Shown here piece after piece: positions 32,964 through 39,031 of a stretch of DNA of 42,132 nucleotides. Location of the stretch: IMG/VR virus record IMGVR_UViG_3300022745_000065, positions 1 through 42,132 of that record; one strand, 5' to 3'. Source of the DNA: a virus. The notes under the pieces are model-generated. The model searched no databases and had not been told where the DNA came from. It saw only the letters and a list, made by a program, of their open reading frames with translations. Made by a program: the position numbers and the translations under genes. How positions within the stretch are numbered: the stretch's first letter is position 1; each line of letters starts with the position of its first letter.

Positions 32964-33232
32964 TGGCACTCTATCGCAAGAAGCCTGTCGTCATCGAGGC
33001 AAAAAAGCATTCAAATGTATCCACGGCAAAAGAGATCGCCGAATGGATTCGCTCATACGAAGGTGAATGCTCTGTCATCACGGAGAACGGGCGTCTTGTC
33101 TCCTTTAAAATCAAGACTCTTGAAGGGGATATGAAGGTCATCACTGGAGACTATGTAATTCGTGGCGTTGCAGGAGAGTTCTATCCTTGCAAGCCAGGGA
33201 TCTTCCGTCAGACATATGAAAGGATCAGTTGA
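32963..33232 (+). CDS. Conserved phage protein, GDYVIRG family, copy 1
   Basis: 89 residues. The opening YRKKPVVIEAKK and the closing GDYVIRGVAGEFYPCKPGIF are typical of a small alpha/beta protein common next to phage replication genes. The protein at 33773 is a paralogue. Function unknown. Confidence 0.75.
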   Translation: MALYRKKPVVIEAKKHSNVSTAKEIAEWIRSYEGECSVITENGRLVSFKIKTLEGDMKVITGDYVIRGVAGEFYPCKPGIFRQTYERIS

Positions 33233-33233
33233 C

Positions 33234-33725
33234 ATGGCATACGACGACAAGAACGTCACTATGGAGGGAGTGCGGATCATCTTCCGCAACTTCTCCGGCA
33301 AGGAAGGTCAGTACAACCGAGAGGGTGACCGCAACTTCGCAGTCCTTCTCGACCCGAAGACGGCAGACCGAATGTCTCAGGACGGCTGGAATGTCAAGGT
33401 CCTCCAGCCTCGTGAGGAAGGGGACGAGCCGCAGCCATATTTGACTGTTGCCGTGAACTTCAAGGGCCGTCCGCCTCGGGTAGTCATGATCACATCCCGT
33501 GGTCGTACGAATCTCGACGAGGACAGTGTCGGAGCTCTTGACTGGGCCGAGATTCTCAACGTCGACTTGATCGTGCGTCCTTACGAGTGGGCGGTGAGTG
33601 GGAAGACCGGAGTCAAGGCCTATCTCCAGTCTATCTATGTCACCATCCAGGAAGACCCGCTCGAGCTCAAGTACGCTGACCTCAACCCGGCTATGGACGA
33701 TGACAACGGCCTCTCCTTCAAGTGA
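33234..33725 (+). CDS. Putative single-stranded DNA-binding protein
   Basis: ATG 33234 is chosen (GAAAGGA upstream) over an in-frame 33162; 163 residues. The N-terminal pattern VRIIFRNFSGKEGQYNREGD, followed by NFAVLLDP, and the middle region PYLTVAVNFKGRPPRVVMIT resemble proteins annotated as phage ssDNA-binding proteins, with OB-fold-like beta content and an acidic C-terminus (MDDDNGLSFK). Its location after the polymerase fusion supports the role. Inference from pattern and context only. Confidence 0.55.
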   Translation: MAYDDKNVTMEGVRIIFRNFSGKEGQYNREGDRNFAVLLDPKTADRMSQDGWNVKVLQPREEGDEPQPYLTVAVNFKGRPPRVVMITSRGRTNLDEDSVGALDWAEILNVDLIVRPYEWAVSGKTGVKAYLQSIYVTIQEDPLELKYADLNPAMDDDNGLSFK

Positions 33726-33772
33726 AGACAATTTACACAGCAGATTTCACAACTAACCCCGCGAGGATCATT

Positions 33773-34087
33773 ATGATGACCCAGACCTATCAGCGCAAGC
33801 CTCTCACTGTTGAGGCAGTCCAGATCACCGAGGAGAACCTCTACGAGGTCGCCAAGTGGTGTGAGGGCGATGTCCGGACGCACAACATCACAGGCAAGAA
33901 GTTCATCCAGGTCGATGTCTTGCACCCGAAGGACCCCAAGCAGACTCGAGCTTCCGTCGGGAACTGGATTCTCAAGAGCGAGCAGGGCTTCAAGATCTTC
34001 TCGGACAGCGCATTCAAATCGGGCTGGGAGCGGATCGGCAACGTTGGAGAGGCTCTCAAGAGCGCCTTTGCCCCTGCGGAGGCGTAA
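33773..34087 (+). CDS. Conserved phage protein, GDYVIRG-related, copy 2
   Basis: ATG 33773 has CGAGGA upstream; a GTG at 33722 is possible but lacks a site. 104 residues. YQRKPLTVEAVQITEENLYE, then VAKWCEGDV, matches the opening of the protein at 32963, and VGNWILKSEQGFKIFSDSAF corresponds to its GDYVIRG segment. The two flank the putative ssDNA-binding gene. Confidence 0.7.
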   Translation: MMTQTYQRKPLTVEAVQITEENLYEVAKWCEGDVRTHNITGKKFIQVDVLHPKDPKQTRASVGNWILKSEQGFKIFSDSAFKSGWERIGNVGEALKSAFAPAEA

Positions 34088-34285
34088 GTGAGCATCCTCG
34101 TCGGCGTAGCTATCTTTGCTCTTGGCACCATATTCGGACTCGTTATGACTTCAATCATCGTGTCCTCCAAGTATGAATCAGAATACCATATCCCAGAGAA
34201 GGAGATCTCCAATGGGCAAGGGAACGTACGGCTACTCCCCGTCGAAGATCGAGGAGAAGGCCAAGAAGAGGGGAATATCCCCTAG
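34088..34285 (+). CDS. Small single-pass membrane protein
   Basis: GTG start with GGAGG 5 nt upstream; 65 residues. N-terminal membrane helix (ILVGVAIFALGTIFGLVMTS), then a short soluble part. The last 25 codons overlap the gene at 34212 in another frame, so the tail sequence may be constrained by that gene. Confidence 0.6.
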   Translation: MSILVGVAIFALGTIFGLVMTSIIVSSKYESEYHIPEKEISNGQGNVRLLPVEDRGEGQEEGNIP

Positions 34286-34349
34286 TGGATACATCAAGTA
34301 CGTCGAGCTCAAGCAGAAGCGGCGTAGCTGGGACAAGAAGGAGCGCTGA
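34212..34349 (+). CDS. 45-residue basic protein
   Basis: ATG 34212 follows AGAAGGAG. The product (MGKGTYGYSPSKIEEKAKKR, then GISPSGYIKYVELKQKRRSW) is small, basic and probably helical at both ends. It overlaps the preceding gene by 74 bp in a different frame. Not recognised; a DNA- or RNA-binding role is possible from charge alone. Confidence 0.6.
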   Translation: MGKGTYGYSPSKIEEKAKKRGISPSGYIKYVELKQKRRSWDKKER

Positions 34350-34350
34350 T

Positions 34351-34722
34351 ATGGAGATCAACCGGGAAAGACTCGACTGGAACGAGCCCGCGCACCAATA
34401 CCCGACCGACTTAGAGTATCCGAAATCTGTCGAGACGCGTCTTTCGGGCGCCGCTAAGCAGGCTTCGAACGTCATTATCCAGGCTGATCTTGCCTTGAAA
34501 GCGACGATAAAGACGGCTGAGGAACTCGAGCTTCTACTGAATCTGCTTGAGCCTGTGATGAAGGCTGAGTTTGCAGATGATCAGTTCGAGGTTGAAGACG
34601 CCGTGCTGATGAAGGACTTCGACCCGTCATCAGAAGTGGCTCGTATCTTCAAGAGTATCACAAAAAAGCAGAAGGACATGCAGGATCGGATCGTAGATAC
34701 GATCAACAGGTTGGATGTATAA
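34351..34722 (+). CDS. Coiled-coil protein, unknown function
   Basis: ATG 34351 has AAGGAG upstream; 123 residues. A charged N-terminus precedes a long helical region (KATIKTAEELELLLNLLEPV; EVARIFKSITKKQKDMQDRI) with heptad spacing. TAATG coupling to the next gene. Confidence 0.7.
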   Translation: MEINRERLDWNEPAHQYPTDLEYPKSVETRLSGAAKQASNVIIQADLALKATIKTAEELELLLNLLEPVMKAEFADDQFEVEDAVLMKDFDPSSEVARIFKSITKKQKDMQDRIVDTINRLDV

Positions 34723-34892
34723 TGGGATGGACTTGGGAAGTTCAACTCTGGTGCATCATGGACCTTGTTGATGGATTAGAGGACTGGGGTTGGGAGCACG
34801 TCTACAAAGGTAACTCCTGGTTCCAGGCGCTGAAGATCGCTCGAAGAAAGAAAAAGGAGACGGGTAACGCCGTCCGAATTATATGGAGGTGA
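34722..34892 (+). CDS. Conserved small Trp-rich phage protein
   Basis: 56 residues: MGWTWEVQLWCIMDLVDGLE, DWGWEHVYKGNSWFQALKIA, then a basic stretch and VRIIWR. Ten aromatic residues and a basic helix; the pattern (WEV-LW ... SWFQAL-IAR-KK ... V-WR) recurs in small proteins of many phages. Function unknown. Confidence 0.7.
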   Translation: MGWTWEVQLWCIMDLVDGLEDWGWEHVYKGNSWFQALKIARRKKKETGNAVRIIWR

Positions 34893-34897
34893 AAGAA

Positions 34898-35011
34898 ATG
34901 AAGGAACTGGTCGGTCGTGATACCGTCAGTACTGTCGGCGCATTCGCATTCGCCGTAGCAGTGGGAGCATTCGCGTACTTGTTTGTAACGCCTGAGCGCA
35001 AGAACAAGTAA
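34898..35011 (+). CDS. 37-residue membrane protein
   Basis: ATG 34898 has TGGAGG upstream. Charged N-terminus, one hydrophobic Ala/Val/Phe helix (VGAFAFAVAVGAFAYLFV), basic C-terminus (PERKNK). Last gene before the non-coding structured region. Confidence 0.65.
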   Translation: MKELVGRDTVSTVGAFAFAVAVGAFAYLFVTPERKNK

Positions 35012-35464
35012 CTCGTCTGAGCGAGTCTAAACAGTTCTTAGGCTCAGAGCGGTGGGGGTCCAGTAGCTCGGGAACTTAATACAAGGTAGAGAAACGGGTG
35101 TGCACCCCAATTCTCGTCAACGCAGCCTTGACCCACGTGAGCGGTGAAGGATAACACCGAAGGCGGCGATGGCTTAGCTAGCCCGCAGCGCAAGAAGTTA
35201 AAAAACCGGCTCGTCGTTTTACCCGTGAGGGATGGAAGGGTAAGGACACCTTGTCAAGTTCCGAGCCCAATTCGCATTTGACAGATGCGAGCGAGCGACT
35301 GTGCAGGGGCCAGATTATATTAGCGGAGACGCCTGGCTTAAACGGCAGCGATTGTGCCCTGCACACTTTATACTTGGTTAGGAGGGGCCTCGGCAGTGGG
35401 GAAGCTGCCTGGGTATAAAAGACCACAGTCCGTCTCGCGGCGGACGGCGCCCCTCATATTCCAA
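35011..35464 (+). ncRNA. Candidate structured non-coding RNA region(s), ~450 nt
   Basis: No credible gene lies in 35012-35491. Consecutive helices fill the space: ACTCG/CGAGT (35011/35022); GAGAA-GGGT/ACCC-TTCTC (35089-35115); CGGTG/CACCG (35142/35155); GCG-GGCT/AGCC-CGC (35166-35186); GGCTCG/CGAGCC (35208/35262) around TTACCC/GGGTAA; TCGCAT/ATGCGA (35272/35285); GTGCAGGG/CCCTGCAC (35301/35357) with GCCAG/CTGGC inside; and GAGGGGC/GCCCCTC (35382/35449) closing GGCAG/CTGCC and GTCCG/CGGAC arms. The last two are of tRNA size but lack canonical T-loop sequence. It could be one RNA or several. Confidence 0.5.
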
Positions 35465-35491
35465 CCCACCCGCCCTTCAAAGGAGCATAAT

Positions 35492-35764
35492 ATGTATGAC
35501 TACGCAGGCCCTAGCATCATCGAAATGATCGAGGACGAGCGCGACAAGGCCGAAGGCTCATATCGCCATGGTCTGGACATTGCTCTCGACACGATCAACG
35601 GCGCCAACAAGAAAGACGAAAGGCCCATTCAGTGGCTCAAGTCCGAGTTGGCGAACGCTAAGACTACTGGTGGCACTGAAGGAGAGATCCGCGGTATTGA
35701 GACCGCGCTCCATATCTTCACCCACACATACGACTGGTACTTCAACCACTATCAAGGAGCATGA
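35492..35764 (+). CDS. Small soluble protein, unknown function
   Basis: ATG 35492 (AAAGGAG upstream) is preferred to 35354, which would translate the structured RNA. 90 residues, helical and acidic (IIEMIEDERDKAEGSYRHGL), with aromatic C-terminus (HTYDWYFNHYQGA). First gene of a four-gene run. Confidence 0.7.
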   Translation: MYDYAGPSIIEMIEDERDKAEGSYRHGLDIALDTINGANKKDERPIQWLKSELANAKTTGGTEGEIRGIETALHIFTHTYDWYFNHYQGA

Positions 35765-35765
35765 T

Positions 35766-35969
35766 ATGCGTAAAAAGGTTCTTATTCGAACACTCGTCAT
35801 TTCCCGCGACGATTGTCTAGACCAGGTTGACAAACTCTTAAGTGAGATCGAACGCGGCAATATGCCGCCTAAGACTATGAGCAAGAAGTTCTTTGAAGTG
35901 CTCCGGCTAAAAGGTAAGGCCGAAGCATATGAAGATGTCATATTCGATCTAAGCACCTGGGGATCTTGA
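35766..35969 (+). CDS. Small helical protein, unknown function
   Basis: 67 residues, ATG two bases after the preceding stop with AAGGAG upstream. Basic N-terminus (MRKKVLIRTLVIS), then helices (DDCLDQVDKLLSEIE, KAEAYEDVIFDLS). TGATG overlap with the next gene. Confidence 0.65.
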   Translation: MRKKVLIRTLVISRDDCLDQVDKLLSEIERGNMPPKTMSKKFFEVLRLKGKAEAYEDVIFDLSTWGS

Positions 35970-36178
35970 TGAACGAAGTCCAGGACATGATCGACCAGTG
36001 CCAGGAGACTATTGAGCGCCTTGCTCAGGAGCAGATGGACCGGCAATGGAAGTCGAAGACCCCCATCGACATCTTCCTCAACCTCGAGCGCGAGGAGGAG
36101 TGGACAAAGCGCATCTTCCTGCTCATGAAGGCTAAGGACGCTCTTGAGCAGGTCCTTGCAGAGGAAGACCTCGCGTAA
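35969..36178 (+). CDS. Small coiled-coil protein
   Basis: 69 residues, almost entirely helical with heptads (VQDMIDQCQETIERLAQEQM; EEEWTKRIFLLMKAKDALEQ). Start by TGATG coupling, without a strong ribosome site. Its final codons lie inside the promoter at 36171. Confidence 0.7.
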   Translation: MNEVQDMIDQCQETIERLAQEQMDRQWKSKTPIDIFLNLEREEEWTKRIFLLMKAKDALEQVLAEEDLA

Positions 36179-36200
36179 AAAACAGTGGTTGTAATGAGAC
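36171..36200 (+). promoter_or_regulatory. Promoter, TCGCGT family, overlapping a stop codon
   Basis: TCGCGT at 36171 shares bases with the stop TAA at 36176; AAAAACAG, TGTAAT at 36190, then GAGACCC. Confidence 0.75.
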
Positions 36201-36231
36201 CCACTCCCACCACCGTGAAAGGAAGTGCACT

Positions 36232-36414
36232 ATGTCCGAGACCTCTAACGAGCTCGAGACCACCGAGACCCCATCGCTCATGAAGGAGATGGGCAAGGCC
36301 GCAGCCGTATCAGCTGTGGGCGTTGCCGCATCCTTCGGAACGCTGCTGGCGATCGGCGGGATCGTGAACACGTACCAGAAGATCAAGGCCAAGCGCGCCG
36401 AAAAGAACGCCTAA
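36232..36414 (+). CDS. Small acidic membrane protein
   Basis: 60 residues, GAAAGGA upstream. Acidic N-terminus (MSETSNELETTETPS), Ala/Gly/Val membrane helix (AVSAVGVAASFGTLLAIGGI), basic tail (KIKAKRAEKNA). Similar design to the protein at 24902. Private promoter and terminator. Confidence 0.75.
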   Translation: MSETSNELETTETPSLMKEMGKAAAVSAVGVAASFGTLLAIGGIVNTYQKIKAKRAEKNA

Positions 36415-36430
36415 AAGAAGTAGCTCAAAG

Positions 36431-36461
36431 CCCTATATCCCTACAAGGATTTAGGGTTTTT
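36431..36461 (+). terminator. Rho-independent terminator
   Basis: CCCTATATCC pairs with GGATTTAGGG around CTACAA, followed by TTTTT. Almost identical to the terminator at 20883. Confidence 0.85.
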
Positions 36462-36479
36462 GCTTAGGAAGGATATGAT

Positions 36480-36701
36480 ATGAAGCTGTTTAAGAGTAAG
36501 TGCGAAAGAAAAGGTCATACTTGGTTCCCAAACATTGGTCAACGAGAATTCCTTCCGACAAGTGATCTTTGCCTAAAGTGTAAAGCGGAGAGGGTTCTTC
36601 TTCCTTGGGGTACTTGTTTGGACGGGACACATCTTCTTTCTGATCATTATGATAGTGAAGGTCTCGAAGTGGATGTTGACGGTTGCCCTGGCCCTAGATA
36701 A
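36480..36701 (+). CDS. Small Cys/His protein, probable zinc binder
   Basis: 73 residues after [17 protein letters not shown] near the start and LCLKCKAER at ~30-38 give a Cys-His-Cys-Cys set fitting a zinc finger. The C-terminal half is acidic. It lies just before the SF2 helicase. Confidence 0.7.
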   Translation: MKLFKSKCERKGHTWFPNIGQREFLPTSDLCLKCKAERVLLPWGTCLDGTHLLSDHYDSEGLEVDVDGCPGPR

Positions 36702-36711
36702 AGGTGGTGAC

Positions 36712-37872
36712 ATGAAACTACTGGCCCCGCACCAAGAAGACGCCCTCGACAGGATGCATAATGGATGCGTCTTATGGGGTGGTGTAGGTACGGGTAAGTC
36801 TCGTACTGCTGCTGCGTACTATATGGACAACGAGGCGCCTAAGGACGTCTATGTCATCACTACGGCCAAGAAGAGAGATAGCCTTGACTGGCTTACCGAG
36901 TTTGCGCGCTTCGGTATCGGCAGGGCTTCTGACGCCACGGTAGCCGGTGTACTGACGATCGACTCATGGAACAACCTGCATAAGTACGTGGAGGTGGAGA
37001 ATGCTTTCTTTATTCTCGACGAGCAGAGGCTTGTGGGCAGTGGAAGTTGGACGAAGTCGTTTCTTACTATTGCAAAGAGGAACAACTGGATTCTACTTTC
37101 TGCTACTCCTGGGGACACGTGGCTGGATTATATACCCGTCTTCGTTGCAAATGGGTTCTATAAGAATAGGACGCACTTCAAGCGAGAACATATTGTGTAT
37201 AGTTCGTACTCGAAGTTTCCGAAAGTAGAGAAGGTTCTCGGGGTCCGTAAGCTCCTCCAGCTCCGCTCCCAGGTCTTGGTGGAGATGCAGTTCGACGGTC
37301 GTACAACCCAACGGGAGGTGCACTATGTCGACATGGAGTTCGACTGTGAACTATTTGACAAGGTCTGGAAGAGGCGTTGGAATGTCTATGAGAACAGGCC
37401 TCTTAAGGACGTTGCAGAGATGTACAGAGTTGGGCGTAGAGTCGTTAATACTGATCCTGCGAGGCTTGGGGCAGTTCATGATCTTCTGGAGATTCATGAC
37501 AGACTTATTGTCTTCTACAACTTCGATTACGAATTGGAGCTCCTTCGTACCCTGTCGTCCGTAGTCGAGGTAGCGGAGTGGAACGGCCATAAACACGAAG
37601 AAGTGCCCACTGGAGAGCGGTGGATTTACCTTGTGCAATACGCCGCTGGGTCCGAAGGATGGAACTGTACGTCTACTGATACCATGGTCTTGTACAGCTT
37701 GACATATTCGTACAAACACTGGCATCAAGCGTTCGGACGCATCGACAGATTGGACACAAAATACGAAATTTTGAACTATTTCGTTCTGACAAGCAATTCG
37801 TTAATTGACAGGCTAATTTTGCATTCTTTGCAGAAAAAACGCAATTTTAACGAAAAAAAGCACTCCTTATGA
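36712..37872 (+). CDS. SF2 (DEAD/SNF2-like) helicase
   Basis: ATG 36712 (AAAGGTGG upstream) is chosen over 36649; 386 residues. Motif [10 protein letters not shown] (Lys29), motif II FILDEQR (103-106, DEQR rather than DEAH/DEAD), motif III SATPG (130-134), and a motif VI-like QAFGRIDR (339-346) define a compact SF2 ATPase with both RecA lobes. No extra domains. It may act in replication or recombination with the two nucleases downstream. Confidence 0.85.
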   Translation: MKLLAPHQEDALDRMHNGCVLWGGVGTGKSRTAAAYYMDNEAPKDVYVITTAKKRDSLDWLTEFARFGIGRASDATVAGVLTIDSWNNLHKYVEVENAFFILDEQRLVGSGSWTKSFLTIAKRNNWILLSATPGDTWLDYIPVFVANGFYKNRTHFKREHIVYSSYSKFPKVEKVLGVRKLLQLRSQVLVEMQFDGRTTQREVHYVDMEFDCELFDKVWKRRWNVYENRPLKDVAEMYRVGRRVVNTDPARLGAVHDLLEIHDRLIVFYNFDYELELLRTLSSVVEVAEWNGHKHEEVPTGERWIYLVQYAAGSEGWNCTSTDTMVLYSLTYSYKHWHQAFGRIDRLDTKYEILNYFVLTSNSLIDRLILHSLQKKRNFNEKKHSL

Positions 37873-38208
37873 AAAATCTTGTCACTTTCAAAAAAAGTGA
37901 CAAGCCTCTGACCTGCGACGATACATTTACCAAGATCATTTTTGCAAAGCCCAAACCGCCTCTGACCTGCGGAAATACCCTCTTATGACAGAAACATGTC
38001 AGTTTTGACTCCAAAACTAAAAATATTTCTTAAAAAACAGAAATACAAAAAAGTTTTTGGAACCAAACTGTCATGATTTCTGACAAGGGGGTATTTTCGC
38101 GGTCCAAATCCTTCAAGATCATTTTCGCGTAGAAAACAACGATTGTAATAGAAGGATGCAGGTACGACCTCATCCAAACCCTAAAATTTTTGAGTTTGGA
38201 GGGGTTTT
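37873..38208 (+). other. Origin-like AT-rich intergenic region with nested repeats
   Basis: No gene fits here. Contents: a 10-bp perfect hairpin CTTGTCACTT/AAGTGACAAG (37878/37895); a direct repeat GCCTCTGACCTGCG (37904, 37958); CAAGATCATTTTYGC (37931, 38114); and an imperfect inverted repeat with ~44-bp arms (37973-38017, 38053-38096) around a 35-nt core with only 4 G or C. A TCGCGT promoter ends the region. This resembles a replication origin or a complex regulatory site; I infer, not show, the function. Confidence 0.6.
38125..38154 (+). promoter_or_regulatory. Promoter, TCGCGT family
   Basis: TCGCGT at 38125, GAAAACAA, TGTAAT at 38144, then AGAAGG. A CCAAAC/GTTTGG stem-loop at ~38172-38197 lies in the leader just before the next gene. 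Confidence 0.7.
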
Positions 38209-38526
38209 ATGCTTGAACGAGATTATCAGCGAAGACTCATCACCGAGTTAAAGCATCGTTTCCCTGGTTGTGTAGTTCTCAAGAACGATTCGGGCTACAT
38301 GCAAGGGTTTCCAGATCTTCTCATCCTCTGGCATGACTTGTGGGCTGCGCTTGAAGTTAAGGCTGAGATGGATTCACCAGAACAGCCTAATCAGAAGTAC
38401 TACGTCGAATTGCTAGACAACATGTCATTCGCAGCTTTCATCTGCCCAGAGAATGAAGAGGAGGTTTTGGATGCAATTCATCGCACATTCCAACCTCGAA
38501 GGTCAACACGCATTCCTCAGCGCTAG
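38209..38526 (+). CDS. VRR-NUC domain nuclease
   Basis: 105 residues, close to the length of stand-alone phage VRR-NUC proteins. The PD-(D/E)XK core is visible: VLKNDSGYMQGFPDLLIL with Asp36, then WAALEVK with Glu49 and Lys51. Such enzymes cut branched DNA such as Holliday junctions. GGAGG upstream. The 3' end overlaps the next gene by 56 bp. Confidence 0.8.
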   Translation: MLERDYQRRLITELKHRFPGCVVLKNDSGYMQGFPDLLILWHDLWAALEVKAEMDSPEQPNQKYYVELLDNMSFAAFICPENEEEVLDAIHRTFQPRRSTRIPQR

Positions 38527-39031
38527 CAAGTATCATTGGATCAACTACGATGATGAGAAACTTGATCGCGTTTATGTAGCGGCGTTGGCTGCGCAAAGAG
38601 GAACTGAACTTCATGCCTTGGCGCATGATCTCGTTCGACTTGGCGTAAAGCTCCCAGGCAACAAGAAGGCGCTTAACTCGTATGTTAATGACGCCATCGG
38701 CTATCGTATGTCAACTGAGCAGATCCTGTACTACAGCGATAATGCTTTTGGCACAGCCGACGCAATCTGCTTCAGGCGGAACTTGCTGCGTATTCATGAT
38801 CTCAAAACTGGAGTCACACTGACATCCCACCACCAGTTAGAGGTCTATGCAGCTCTGTTCTGCCTGGAGTATAGGTTTAAGCCGTTTGATATCGACATTG
38901 AAATGCGCATCTATCAATCAGATGAGGTTAGGGTATTTGAAGGTGAGCCCGACCACATTGCGCATATCATGGACAAGATCATTACCTTTGACAAGCGAAT
39001 CCAAGCTATCAGGAATGAGGCGATGTCATGA
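38471..39031 (+). CDS. Cas4/RecB-like PD-(D/E)XK exonuclease
   Basis: ATG 38471 has GAGGAGG upstream; 186 residues. FGTADAI (Asp97), HDLKTG (Asp110, Lys112) and HHQLEVYA (Gln122, Tyr126) form the RecB-family nuclease core. No cysteine cluster for a Cas4 iron-sulfur centre is apparent, so it is closer to a minimal RecB-type exonuclease. ATGA overlap with the next gene. Confidence 0.75.
   Translation: MQFIAHSNLEGQHAFLSASKYHWINYDDEKLDRVYVAALAAQRGTELHALAHDLVRLGVKLPGNKKALNSYVNDAIGYRMSTEQILYYSDNAFGTADAICFRRNLLRIHDLKTGVTLTSHHQLEVYAALFCLEYRFKPFDIDIEMRIYQSDEVRVFEGEPDHIAHIMDKIITFDKRIQAIRNEAMS

Noticed and set aside
35382-35455. tRNA gene in the structured region
   Set aside because: Size and acceptor-like stem fit, and a U before and A after a possible anticodon are present, but the anticodon stem has only three pairs and the T-loop consensus is absent.
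35354-35491. Upstream extension of the gene at 35492
   Set aside because: It would translate the three-arm structured element, and the ATG at 35492 has an excellent ribosome site.
37878-37904. Perfect 10-bp hairpin as a plus-strand terminator of the helicase gene
   Set aside because: No T-run follows on the plus strand. A T-run exists only when read on the minus strand, where no gene is evident.
38471-39031. CRISPR Cas4 protein
   Set aside because: The RecB-type nuclease core is present, but there is no cysteine set for the Cas4 iron-sulfur cluster and no CRISPR system nearby.
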